A DNA stretch of 64,000 nucleotides, taken from NCBI RefSeq assembly GCF_016107305.1, contig NZ_RCVR01000014.1:62001-126000 (forward strand), in the 5' to 3' direction. This document shows positions 22,895 through 31,429 of the stretch, piece after piece. This stretch comes from Roseomonas sp. KE2513 (lineage in GTDB: Bacteria; Pseudomonadota; Alphaproteobacteria; Acetobacterales; Acetobacteraceae). The notes below the pieces were generated by a model. It worked only from the letters and a program-made list of their open reading frames with translations, ran no database searches and was not told where the DNA came from. The position numbers were made by a program, and so were the translations under genes. The stretch's first letter is position 1; every line of letters begins with the position of its first letter.

Positions 22895-23212
22895 ATGGAC
22901 GGCTTAACTCACCCCCATTCGGCGCGAATGGAGAGCGACGATCCGTCGATCCGCGAGATTCTTCTCTCTCACTCCGCCATGCTGCGGGTGATCGGCGAGC
23001 AGCTGACCGCCCTCACCAAGGCCGTCACCCCACCCGAGAAGGAGGGGCCGACGCTGGACGAGATGCTTCTGGCCATCATCACTCTGCTTCGGGAGCAGGG
23101 CATGGTCCTGACCCGCGTGGATGGCCGTACCCTCGCCCTCGGCACCGACCTGCCGCCCGTGGTCGCCCGCGCCGTGCTCCGCGCCCAGCGGGACAAGGAC
23201 CTCCACGCGTGA
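22895..23212 (+). CDS. Small relaxase-accessory protein, 105 aa
   Basis: ATG at 22895 with CGGAGGTCACCCT upstream. The protein is MDGLTHPHSARMESDDPSIREILLS..., with amphipathic helices (ILLSHSAMLRVIGEQLTALTKAV, LDEMLLAIITLLREQGMVLTRVDG) suggesting a helical or coiled-coil oligomer. It overlaps the relaxase gene (TGATG), so the two are translationally coupled. Its place matches small auxiliary proteins of relaxosomes, but no homology is recognised. Confidence 0.65.
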   Translation: MDGLTHPHSARMESDDPSIREILLSHSAMLRVIGEQLTALTKAVTPPEKEGPTLDEMLLAIITLLREQGMVLTRVDGRTLALGTDLPPVVARAVLRAQRDKDLHA

Positions 23213-26200
23213 TGACATTCCGCAAGCTGGCCGCGGCCAGTGCCGGCAAGCTCCTCCGGGCCTACTTCACCGAGGGCACCCCGGAGACGCAGCACGATCC
23301 AGCCATTACCTCTGGTCGGCCCCTCGACCCGGGTGGGCGGCTCACGGCCTACTACACCGGCCGCGACGGTCGGGCGGTCTGGCGTCCTGACATGCCGGCC
23401 TCAATCGCTGCGACCCTCGGCATCGACACCGCCCGGATGCCCAAGGACGAAGCCCTCGATCGCCTGTTCGAGGCGAAGCGGGCCGACAACGGCGAGGCCT
23501 GGTCCAAGCACGAGCGGACCAACAGTGCCTACGATCTGACCCTCGCCCCCCATAAGTCGGTCACGTTGGCCGCCGAGTTCGCTGCATCACCGGCCGAGGG
23601 CGCCGCCATCTGGCACGCCATCGACCGCGCCAACGATGCTACCATGCGCTACGTCGCCCGCGAGCTCGGCTGGGCCCGCAAGGGAGCCGGCGGCGAGGAG
23701 GGGGCGGACCCCGGCGCCGTGGGCTGGGTCAGCTTTCGCCACCACACCGCCCGCCCCACCGTGACCGTCCGCGATGGCATCCAGGGTGCCACCTATCTGG
23801 CGGAGGTCCCGGTGGCCGGCGACCCCCACGCGCACATCCACAATGCCCTCTTCAATGCCGTGGTCACCGAAGACGGCCGGGTCGGCTCGCTCGATACCCA
23901 GCGCCTGCACTCCCGTGTCCACGAGTTCGGCGCCTACTTTCAGGCCCGGCTGGCCGAGTACCTGCGCGATCTCGGCGCCAGGACCTCCTATGACAGCCAG
24001 CAGCAGGCGGTGGTCCTCGACGCCATTCCTCAAGACGCTTCCGATACGTTCTCCAAAGGGCGGCGGCAGGTCGAGCGCTCGGCCAGAGCCTACGCCGAGA
24101 GCCAAGGGCTGGATTGGGATGCCATGTCGGCCGAGGGTAAGTTCAAGATCCTCAGTGTCACCGGCCTAGCGGCCCGGCTGGCGAAAACCGGCAAGGCCAC
24201 CGATCAGGAGGTCTGGAAGGCCCAGGCCGAAGAGATCGGTTGGAAGCACACCACCGTCATGGAGGGGGTGGAACATCCTCCACTAACCGATGCCGAGCGT
24301 TTCGACCGCGCCTACGCCTTCGCCGCCAAGCACCTGGCCACTGAGTTCCACACAGCCGCGGTCATCGACCATGACAAGCTGCGCCTCTATGCCGCTCGCG
24401 GCCTCATCGGCACCGGCATCTCCGGCGGCCCCGACGACATCGACACTGTGGTGGGGCTGATAGAGAAGCGGGGTATCCAGCTCCGGGGCGAATACGTCGC
24501 TCTGGTCGCCGGACTGTCCGGTGACAAGGTGCGGGTGACCAACTCGGCCCAGCTTCGCATCGAGGACACCCTGCAGACCGAGGCCCACCGCGCTGCCCGG
24601 GACCGCTCGAGCGCCCTGTCTGCCGCAGCCATCACCGCCGCAATCCGGACTTCCGGACTGGACTTCGACCGTGACCCTGAGCACGGCGCCGCGCAGCGCG
24701 CCGCGATCTACGCCCTGGGGCAGGGGGGCGCCCTGTCCATGCTCACCGGCGTTGCGGGCTCGGGAAAGACCACCCTGCTGCAGCCATTGGTGGCCGCATG
24801 GCACGCCGACACCCGCATCGAGGCGGGCGGCCGGGAGGTGATCGGCGCGGCCACTGCCTGGCGGCAAGCGGAAGCCCTGAAGGACGCCGGCATCCGCCGC
24901 ACCGTGGCGATGTCGCCCCTGCTGACATCCATCGCCTCGGGCGAGTTCGTGCCCACCCGCAACACGGTGCTGGTAGTGGACGAGATTAGCCAGGTCGCGC
25001 CCCGGGCCGTGCTGACCCTACTGGAAGTGCAAGCCCGCACCGGCATGACCATCAAGGTCCTGGGTGACCGGGAGCAGGCACAGTCGGTAGAAGCCGGCGA
25101 CGCCGTGGAGCTAATGCGCCGGGCCCTGCCGGCGTCCGAGCAGACCGAGCTGCTGAGCACGGTGCGTCAGACCAGTGCAGAGGACCGTCGCATCGCTAGC
25201 CTCTTCCGCGAGGGAAAGGCCGAGGAAGCCCTGGCCTTGAAGCGCGAGCGAGGCGATAGCTCGGCCCGCCTGTTGGGCGGTGACCAGGATCAGGTCGTGG
25301 ACCAGATCGCCGACTTCTACATGACGCGCCGCGACGCGCTGACCGCTGGCGGCTCGAAGCTGGGCATCACCATCTCGGCCCCGACCAACGAGGACGTGGC
25401 CGACATCAGCCGAGCCATCCGGGCGCGGATGAAGGCGCGGGGTGAGATCGGGACGGACGAGCAGGTCCTTCCGGCCGTCGACCGGCGCGGGCAGACCTAC
25501 GACCTGCCCTTGGCAACCGGGGACAGGGTGCGCCTGTTCCGGCGAACCATGGGCACGATCGACGGCAAGAGCGCCAACTTAGGCAGCAACGGCGATGTGG
25601 TGACCGTCGCCGGCCAAACCGAGGCGGGGCTGCTGTTGCGGGACAAGCGCGGACGTGTGGGGGAGGTGCCGTGGCGGTTCCTCTGGGACAAGCCGACCGG
25701 TCGGGTGCTGCTGGGACATGGGCACGCCATGACCATCGACGCGGCCCAGGGTATCACTTCGCAGGAGCACATCAACGCATTGCCCAGAGGAACGGGCGGC
25801 GTGACGGCCTTCAAGGGGTACGTGGCCGAGAGCCGGGCCCGGGGCACCAGCTGGACCATGGTTGCGGAGGCCGCCACCTTCGAGGCTATCAAGCGCACCA
25901 AGGCGCTGGGCGACGCCGCACCGATCACCAGCCAGGAGCTGTGGCGCAAGGTGAGTGAGGACCTGTCACAAAAGCCCTACAAGCCGCTGGGAGTGGATCT
26001 CCTGGGAGAAGCTCGCAAGGCTCGCGAGGCGGCGATCGACACCTTTATCCGCTTCGAGCAACGGGTGCAGATGGATGCACTACGGGGGCGCGACGTCGGG
26101 CGCGAGTTCCGCCTGCAACGCCAGGCCGAGGCGGTGCGATCCGAACTGCCGCATCTGGTGCAAGCCCTGGATGGTGTGCTCTCGGAGTTCCGTGGCGGGC

Positions 26201-26313
26201 CATCGGCCGAGTTGCACCTACGAGGACTGCGCGTGGACGCTGAGGTATCTCGTCGCGAGATTGAGGCGGCAGCCGCTACGAAGGGGTCTATCGCACCGGG
26301 GCCCGAGACTTAG
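23212..26313 (+). CDS. Conjugative relaxase-helicase, MOBF (TrwC/TraI type)
   Basis: 1033 residues. The N-terminal relaxase domain nicks oriT: candidate catalytic tyrosines Y47-Y48 in GGRLTAYYTGRDGRAVW, and the metal-binding histidine triad GDPHAHIHN (H206, H208, H210). A superfamily-1 RecD-like helicase follows, with Walker A GVAGSGKTTLL (K519), Walker B LVVDEISQV and a late motif AMTIDAAQGITSQEHI. The nicked strand would be unwound by this same protein and passed to the DotL coupling protein. ATG at 23212 is chosen because it overlaps the previous stop. The C-terminal 150 residues are helical and charged. Intact, no frameshift. Confidence 0.95.
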   Translation: MTFRKLAAASAGKLLRAYFTEGTPETQHDPAITSGRPLDPGGRLTAYYTGRDGRAVWRPDMPASIAATLGIDTARMPKDEALDRLFEAKRADNGEAWSKHERTNSAYDLTLAPHKSVTLAAEFAASPAEGAAIWHAIDRANDATMRYVARELGWARKGAGGEEGADPGAVGWVSFRHHTARPTVTVRDGIQGATYLAEVPVAGDPHAHIHNALFNAVVTEDGRVGSLDTQRLHSRVHEFGAYFQARLAEYLRDLGARTSYDSQQQAVVLDAIPQDASDTFSKGRRQVERSARAYAESQGLDWDAMSAEGKFKILSVTGLAARLAKTGKATDQEVWKAQAEEIGWKHTTVMEGVEHPPLTDAERFDRAYAFAAKHLATEFHTAAVIDHDKLRLYAARGLIGTGISGGPDDIDTVVGLIEKRGIQLRGEYVALVAGLSGDKVRVTNSAQLRIEDTLQTEAHRAARDRSSALSAAAITAAIRTSGLDFDRDPEHGAAQRAAIYALGQGGALSMLTGVAGSGKTTLLQPLVAAWHADTRIEAGGREVIGAATAWRQAEALKDAGIRRTVAMSPLLTSIASGEFVPTRNTVLVVDEISQVAPRAVLTLLEVQARTGMTIKVLGDREQAQSVEAGDAVELMRRALPASEQTELLSTVRQTSAEDRRIASLFREGKAEEALALKRERGDSSARLLGGDQDQVVDQIADFYMTRRDALTAGGSKLGITISAPTNEDVADISRAIRARMKARGEIGTDEQVLPAVDRRGQTYDLPLATGDRVRLFRRTMGTIDGKSANLGSNGDVVTVAGQTEAGLLLRDKRGRVGEVPWRFLWDKPTGRVLLGHGHAMTIDAAQGITSQEHINALPRGTGGVTAFKGYVAESRARGTSWTMVAEAATFEAIKRTKALGDAAPITSQELWRKVSEDLSQKPYKPLGVDLLGEARKAREAAIDTFIRFEQRVQMDALRGRDVGREFRLQRQAEAVRSELPHLVQALDGVLSEFRGGPSAELHLRGLRVDAEVSRREIEAAAATKGSIAPGPET

Positions 26314-26393
26314 GATCGATAGGACACCTCCACCTAGCTGTCGCTCCACGTCGTGGCAGCTGGCTCTGGGAGTGTTCCTGGCTTCCGAATGCC

Positions 26394-28133
26394 TCACATC
26401 AATCCAGCCTCCTCCTGCCGCCGCTTGTCCACCTCCTCACCATAGCGTCGCAGTACGTGGCCCGCCGTCAGCAGGCCGAGCAACTGGCGGCTTTCAGCAC
26501 CGTCCAGCACGGCCAACGCCTCGGCTTCGGCGGCGTCGAAAGCGGCCATCGCGTCGCGAGCGTTAACTGCTGGGAGTAGGAATCGGTCGGTTTCTCGCAG
26601 CAGGCCGGCGACGGTTTCAGCACTGGTTTCGAAGGCGTGCGCTTCCGGTACCGACAACAGTCCAGCATAGCAACCGGCGTCGTTGAGCGCCACGACGCGC
26701 TCCGTCGAGCCTAGAGGGAACTCTCGCCGAAACGAGGAAAGTTTGAGATCAGTACGGACAGTGCGGACATCACGGCGCATCAGCTTGCCCACGGTGAGGT
26801 CGCGCAGCCAACCGACGTCGTGCGCCGAGCGGATTGTTTCGCCGCGCAGGTGGAAACGCCAAGTGGCGAAAGAGTATCCGAACGTTCGGCGCACCACGAG
26901 CCCAGACACCGCGACTGCGGTCAACACCGCGCCCACCACGGATAGGTTCCCGGTGCTTTCGAGCGCGAGAAAAGTCATTGCCAGCGGCGCCCCCACCACG
27001 GCAGTGCCGAAAGCGCTCATACCGACCACGGCGAGGAACAGCGAGTCCACCTGCTCCAGGCCGAGCAGGGGCGGTAGTACCGCGAACACTTTGCCTAGGA
27101 GTGCTCCAAGCAGCAGCGAGGCGAAAAACAAGCCGCCGCGGAAGCCCGAGCCGAGCGACAGTGCCGAAGCGGCGGCCTTGAGCACTAAGAGCAGCAGCGC
27201 CGCCCGCACTGGCCCCTCGGTGTTGAAGGCAAGATGCAGGGCGCCGTGCCCAGCCGACAGCACGCCCGGCGACAGCAACGCCAGTACGCCGACGCCAAGG
27301 CCGCCGACCACTGGCCGTAGCCAGGACCTTGCGATGGCGGACTTCATCGTTTCCTCTACCGCGCCGACGCCGCGCATCAGGGCGATGGCGGCGGCGGCAC
27401 AGAGGAGCGCCAGCACTACCACCAGCGCGTAGCCATAGGCATCCGGCGCGCCGATACCGCCCGGTTGAACCGAGTACGTCGCCCCGTGCAGCAGCCGCGC
27501 CGTCAGCACCGCCGCCACCGAGGCCGCGACCACGGGGGCGAGCGAGGCGATGGCGTAGGTGCCGATCACCAGCTCGAAGGCGTAGAAGGCGCCGGTGAGC
27601 GGCGCGTCGAAGGCGGCGGCGATGGCACCCGCCGCGCCGCAGCCGACCAGCACCCGCAGGTCGCCCCGGCGCAGGCCGAGCGCGCGCCCGACGCGCGAGG
27701 CGACGCCGCCGGCGGCCTGGGTGTAGCCGGCCTCCAGCCCGACCGAGGCGCCGAAGCCGTTGGATAGGATGTTCTGCGCCGCCACCACGACGCCGTCGAG
27801 CAGCGACATGCGGCCGCCGTGCAGGGCGTTGGCCTCGATCGGGTCCACCGGCGGGCGCGGCCGCCAGCGGCCGATGCCGAGGTTGAGCAGGCCGAGCACG
27901 AGGCCGCCCAGCGCCGGCAGCAGCAGCACGCCCAGCGGATCGAGGCCGCGCGCGGCGCTGAGGCCGCCGCCGGCGTCGAACAGCAGCGCGTGCAGGCCGT
28001 GCGCCGCCCCGCCCATCGCCGCCGCCAGCAGTCCGCTCGCCGCGCCCACCGGCAGGGCAAGGGCAACAAGGCCGGGCTCGCCGCCGCGCAGCCAGGAGCG
28101 AAACGCGTTGGGCACCCGCAGCGCGGCCGTCAC
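26394..28133 (-). CDS. ClC-family chloride channel/transporter with CBS-like tail
   Basis: About 579 residues with ten or more hydrophobic helices, then a cytoplasmic C-terminal domain (from about residue 440) resembling a CBS pair. ClC landmarks are diverged: GASVGLEAGYTQ holds a glutamate where the gating Glu of GREGP normally lies, with GSGFRGGLFFASLLLGALLG and MSAFGTAVVGAPLAMTFLALE following. The N-terminal start is uncertain (GTG at 28133 or 28115); the frame stays open through the anti-sigma gene, but that part is a shadow. It moves chloride, often with proton exchange. It begins 62 bp after the anti-sigma gene in the same direction, so it is likely in the sigma-factor operon. Confidence 0.85.
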   Translation of the reverse strand: MTAALRVPNAFRSWLRGGEPGLVALALPVGAASGLLAAAMGGAAHGLHALLFDAGGGLSAARGLDPLGVLLLPALGGLVLGLLNLGIGRWRPRPPVDPIEANALHGGRMSLLDGVVVAAQNILSNGFGASVGLEAGYTQAAGGVASRVGRALGLRRGDLRVLVGCGAAGAIAAAFDAPLTGAFYAFELVIGTYAIASLAPVVAASVAAVLTARLLHGATYSVQPGGIGAPDAYGYALVVVLALLCAAAAIALMRGVGAVEETMKSAIARSWLRPVVGGLGVGVLALLSPGVLSAGHGALHLAFNTEGPVRAALLLLVLKAAASALSLGSGFRGGLFFASLLLGALLGKVFAVLPPLLGLEQVDSLFLAVVGMSAFGTAVVGAPLAMTFLALESTGNLSVVGAVLTAVAVSGLVVRRTFGYSFATWRFHLRGETIRSAHDVGWLRDLTVGKLMRRDVRTVRTDLKLSSFRREFPLGSTERVVALNDAGCYAGLLSVPEAHAFETSAETVAGLLRETDRFLLPAVNARDAMAAFDAAEAEALAVLDGAESRQLLGLLTAGHVLRRYGEEVDKRRQEEAGLM

Positions 28134-28195
28134 GGCCCGGTGGCCCGCCCGCCGCAGGCGTTGCCGGTGGGCTCCGACGAAGAGCCGGGGGTCCG

Positions 28196-28900
28196 TCAGG
28201 ACAGGCAGGCCGGGTGCGTCGCGGCGGTGGCCAGCGAGGCGGTGTCGGCGGCCGGACCCGCCCGCAGCGCCGCCGCCAGCGCGGCGAAGCGGCCCGCGTC
28301 CATCGCCGGCGCGGCGGCGATCCAGGCCACCTGCCCGTCGGCCCGTGCCACGGTTTCGCTGCGCCACGCCTCGCCTCCGCCCGCGGCCCCTGCCGCAGTC
28401 CCTGCCGAGGGCGCGTCGCCGCGGGGGCCGATCCACAGGCCGAGGCGGCAGCCGCGGGGACCGATGTAGCCGGCGTAGGTGCCGCGCCCGGCGGCCTCGA
28501 CCCGCGCCAGCCGCAGCCCGGCGGCGGACAGGTCGGGCATCCCGGCGGCGCCGTCGGGCGCGTCCGCCGTGGCGAGGAGGAAGCGTCGGTGGGAGTCGAG
28601 CGCCGGCGGCTCCCGCGCCGGCAGGAGGACGAGGGCCGCCGCCGCGGCCGACAGGGCGAGTGCAACCGTGCCGGCCAGCATCCCCGGCCGCCGCCGGGAC
28701 CGCCGTGCCAGCCCCGGCGGGAGGGTAGGTGCCGGTAGGTTGGCGTCAATCGCGGTAGCGGCGGCCCGCACCTCCGCCAGCCCGGCCAAGCGGGCGGCCA
28801 ACGCCGGGTCGTCGCGCAGGGCGCGGGCGGTGTCCAAGGCCTCGGCCGGGGAAAGCTCGCCGTCCAGCAGGCCGTTCAGGCGCTCGTCCGTGCCGCTCAC
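28196..28900 (-). CDS. Anti-sigma factor (membrane-anchored)
   Basis: 234 residues, GTG start overlapping the sigma-factor stop by 4 bp. The N-terminal cytoplasmic domain (DERLNGLLDGELSPAEALDTARALRDDPALAARLAGL) is the usual sigma-binding helical region but lacks the zinc HxxxCxxC motif. One transmembrane helix is at about 77-97 (MLAGTVALALSAAAAALVLLP). The periplasmic part has SHRRFLLATADAP and GYIGPRGCRLGLWIGPRGDAP, a pattern of anti-sigma factors linked to redox enzymes. It would hold the ECF sigma inactive until an envelope signal arrives. Confidence 0.8.
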   Translation of the reverse strand: MSGTDERLNGLLDGELSPAEALDTARALRDDPALAARLAGLAEVRAAATAIDANLPAPTLPPGLARRSRRRPGMLAGTVALALSAAAAALVLLPAREPPALDSHRRFLLATADAPDGAAGMPDLSAAGLRLARVEAAGRGTYAGYIGPRGCRLGLWIGPRGDAPSAGTAAGAAGGGEAWRSETVARADGQVAWIAAAPAMDAGRFAALAAALRAGPAADTASLATAATHPACLS

Positions 28901-29406
28901 GCCAGCTTCCTCCGCAGGGGCACCACCTTGTCCTCGCTCAGATCCATCAGCATCGCGGCGCGGCCCCGGGCCAACCGGCTCATCACCGTGCCCTTGGGCA
29001 GCCCGAGCGTGGCCGCGACCTCCAGGTAGGAAAAACCGGCGAGGTCCACCAAGGCCACCACCTCGCGCTGCGCCTCCGGCAGCCGGGCCAGGGCCTGGGC
29101 GACCGCCACCTGCGCGAGGACGGCCTCGCCGGTCGAGCGGTCGCGGCCGGGTACCACCTCCTCCGCCGCGCGGTGGCCGCGCGCCACGCGGGCGTGCCGG
29201 ACGGCGTCCAGGAAGGCGTTGCGGAGGATGCGGAACAGCCACACCCGCGCCTCCGCCTCGGTCCCCCGCGGCGGGCGGGCAGCGAGCGCCCGCGCCGCGG
29301 CCTCCTGCCACAGGTCGCGGGCGAGGTCGGGGTCGCCCGCCAGCGCCCGGGCGTAGCGGTGCAGGGCCGCGCCGTGGCGTGCGAGCAGATCGCGCTGTTC
29401 GGACAC
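28897..29406 (-). CDS. ECF-family RNA polymerase sigma factor
   Basis: 169 residues, GTG start at 29406. Region 2 is ARDLWQEAAARALAARPPRGTEAEARVWLFRILRNAFLDAVRH. Region 4 is ARLPEAQREVVALVDLAGFSYLEVAATLGLPKGTVMSRLARGRAAM, a clear HTH for the -35 element. It is coupled to the anti-sigma gene and divergent from sorA; the 100 bp between them is the likely shared promoter region. By analogy to sigma/anti-sigma pairs next to sulfite dehydrogenases, it probably controls sorAB and perhaps the ClC gene. Confidence 0.9.
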   Translation of the reverse strand: MSEQRDLLARHGAALHRYARALAGDPDLARDLWQEAAARALAARPPRGTEAEARVWLFRILRNAFLDAVRHARVARGHRAAEEVVPGRDRSTGEAVLAQVAVAQALARLPEAQREVVALVDLAGFSYLEVAATLGLPKGTVMSRLARGRAAMLMDLSEDKVVPLRRKLA

Positions 29407-29506
29407 CCCAGCAGGGTGCCCGGAGCGGGGAGGGAATAAAACACCCCCCTCGCCCGTCCTTCTCCGAAAGGGCCGCCCTCCCGCGGTCCGGGGAGGACGA
29501 ACGACC

Positions 29507-30808
29507 ATGCGGACTGAGCGCAGCCTCGCGGAACTCTTCGCCGCCGATCCCGAGCGGGCCGAGGCCCTGACTTGGGGACGTCGCGGGGCACTGAAGGGCG
29601 CCTCCCTCGCCGCCCTGGGTGCGGCCCTGGGGACGGCGGTGCCCTTCGCGGGCCGGATGCCGGGGGGTCTGCTGCCCGCCGCCCTGGCGCAGCCGGCCGG
29701 CGACGCGCCGGTGCTGCGCATGGACGGCAAGGCGCCGCTGCTCCTGCTCGGCGAGCGGCCCCTGGTCGCCGAGACCCCGGAGACGCTGCTCGACGACGAC
29801 GTGACCCCCGCCGACAAGATGTTCGTCCGCAACAACGGCGGCATCCCCGAGCGCTTCGCCGCCGATCCGGGAACGTGGCGCTTCAAGCTCGACGGCGAGG
29901 TCAACACCCCTCTCGACCTGAGCCTCGGCGAGCTCGAATCCCGCTTCGAGGCGGTGACGCTGCGCCTGCAGATGGAGTGCGGCGGCAATGGCCGCTCCGC
30001 CTTCGTGCCGGAGACCCGCGGCAATCAGTGGAACAACGGCGCCATCAGCAACTGCGAGTGGACCGGGGTGCGGCTGCGCGACGTGATCCGCGCCGCCGGG
30101 CCGAAGGACACCGCCCGCTTCACCGGCCATTTCGGCGCCGACCCGCACCTGTCGGGCGCCACCGACCGCGCCGCCATCTCCCGCGGGATGCCGGTGGCCA
30201 AGGCGATGGAGGAGCACACCCTCCTCGCCACCCGCATGAACGGCCAGCCCATCCCGCAGCTGCACGGCTATCCCCTGCGGCTGATCGTGCCGGGCTGGCC
30301 GGGCTCGCTGTCGCAGAAGTGGCTGACGCGGATCGCGCTGCTGGCCGAGCCGCATCGCGGGCAGGGCATGGGCGGCACCTCCTACCGCCTGCCGGTGCGG
30401 CCGATCGTGCCGGGCTCGCAGAACGACGGCGCCACCTTCGCCGACATGACCTCGATGCCGGTGCGATCGGTGCTGACCAACCTCGCCCACGGGGCGCGCC
30501 TGCCGGCGGGCACGCGCCGGATCGAACTGCGCGGCCACGCCTGGGCCGGCGACGAGGCGGCGCGGGCGGTGCACGTCTCCGTCGATTTCGGCGCCACCTG
30601 GCAGGAGGTGGCCCTCCAGCCGCCGCCCAACCGCTACAGCTGGCAGCGCTGGAGCGGCGCGGCGGAGCTGCCCTCCGACGGCTACTTCGAGGTGTGGCAC
30701 CGCGCCACGGACGCCCGGGGGCGGATGCAGCCGCACGTCGCCGCCAACTGGAACCCGCAGGGCTACGGCGCCAACGCCATCGGCCGCGCCGCCATCCTCG
30801 TCGGCTGA
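29507..30808 (+). CDS. sorA: Sulfite dehydrogenase molybdopterin subunit (SorA-like)
   Basis: 433 residues of the sulfite oxidase family, oxidising sulfite to sulfate in the periplasm with electrons to cytochrome c. Twin-arginine signal: WGRRGALKGASLAALGAAL. The Moco domain has the metal-ligand cysteine C158 in LQMECGGNGRS, plus GNQWNNGAISNCEWTGVRLRDV and GYPLRLIVPGWPG. A C-terminal dimerisation domain with RIELRGHAWAGD and HVSVDFGATW follows, as in Mo-cofactor oxidoreductases. The next gene encodes a monohaem cytochrome, the usual SorB partner. The start at 29507 has GGGGAGGACGAACG upstream. Confidence 0.93.
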   Translation: MRTERSLAELFAADPERAEALTWGRRGALKGASLAALGAALGTAVPFAGRMPGGLLPAALAQPAGDAPVLRMDGKAPLLLLGERPLVAETPETLLDDDVTPADKMFVRNNGGIPERFAADPGTWRFKLDGEVNTPLDLSLGELESRFEAVTLRLQMECGGNGRSAFVPETRGNQWNNGAISNCEWTGVRLRDVIRAAGPKDTARFTGHFGADPHLSGATDRAAISRGMPVAKAMEEHTLLATRMNGQPIPQLHGYPLRLIVPGWPGSLSQKWLTRIALLAEPHRGQGMGGTSYRLPVRPIVPGSQNDGATFADMTSMPVRSVLTNLAHGARLPAGTRRIELRGHAWAGDEAARAVHVSVDFGATWQEVALQPPPNRYSWQRWSGAAELPSDGYFEVWHRATDARGRMQPHVAANWNPQGYGANAIGRAAILVG

Positions 30809-30820
30809 GGCAACGCCCCT

Positions 30821-31297
30821 ATGACCATGAGCCGGATGATCGTCGGCCTGTTCGTGCTGGTGTCGCTCACCCTGGCCGGCCAGAAGGCCGGCTGGTGGGG
30901 CCGGCACGAGCCACGGGCGCCCTACCCGCCCACCCCCATGGCCCTGGCCTACGCGGAGACGCAGCGGGCCGAGCAGGCGCGCGCGGCCGCGGTGGCGGCG
31001 GAGAACGCCCGGCTGGCGGCGGTGCAGACCCCGGCGGAGACCGAGGACGCCCTGCCGCCCGGCCACGGGCGCGAGGACACCTTCGCGCGCTGCACCGCCT
31101 GCCACTCCACCGCGATCATCCGCCGCTCCGGCCTGTCGCGGGAGCGCTGGGACGCGCTGATGGACTGGATGGTGGAGAAGCAGAACATGACCCCGCTGGA
31201 GCCCGACATGCGGGTGGTGATCGTGGATTATCTCGCCGCGGCTTTTCCTGCGCGCCGTGCTAACCCACGTGCGCGCAACCCGTTCCTCACAGATTAG
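30821..31297 (+). CDS. sorB: Monohaem cytochrome c (SorB-like)
   Basis: 158 residues with an N-terminal membrane or signal segment (MIVGLFVLVSLTLAGQ), an Ala/Glu-rich helical linker and one c-type haem site, CTACH (about 93-97). Downstream WDALMDWMVEKQNM offers a methionine ligand. It lies 12 bp after sorA and would take electrons from the sulfite-oxidising molybdenum centre to the respiratory chain. The call rests on gene pairing and the haem motif. Confidence 0.85.
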   Translation: MTMSRMIVGLFVLVSLTLAGQKAGWWGRHEPRAPYPPTPMALAYAETQRAEQARAAAVAAENARLAAVQTPAETEDALPPGHGREDTFARCTACHSTAIIRRSGLSRERWDALMDWMVEKQNMTPLEPDMRVVIVDYLAAAFPARRANPRARNPFLTD

Positions 31298-31304
31298 TCG
31301 CAAA

Positions 31305-31342
31305 GCATCGCCACGACGGGTTGGAACTCATCGTGGCGATGC
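31305..31342. terminator. Bidirectional terminator-like hairpin
   Basis: Perfect 12-bp arms GCATCGCCACGA / TCGTGGCGATGC around a 14-base loop, placed between the convergent sorB and tsdA-like genes. There is no long T-tract on either side, so it may act weakly or with Rho. Confidence 0.65.
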
Positions 31343-31429
31343 GAGAAATGGCCACCATTGATGATACGCAGCTAAGCGAAAGCCTGCATCAGAGGATCAG
31401 ATTAGGCGATCTTGCGCGCTGTTTCTGAG

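Noticed and set aside
28479-29570. Plus-strand frame of 363 codons across the sigma/anti-sigma genes
   Set aside because: Proline/arginine-rich shadow of two well-recognised minus-strand genes.
29572-31263. Second plus-strand frame across sorAB
   Set aside because: Out of frame with sorA and sorB, Arg-rich and without motifs.
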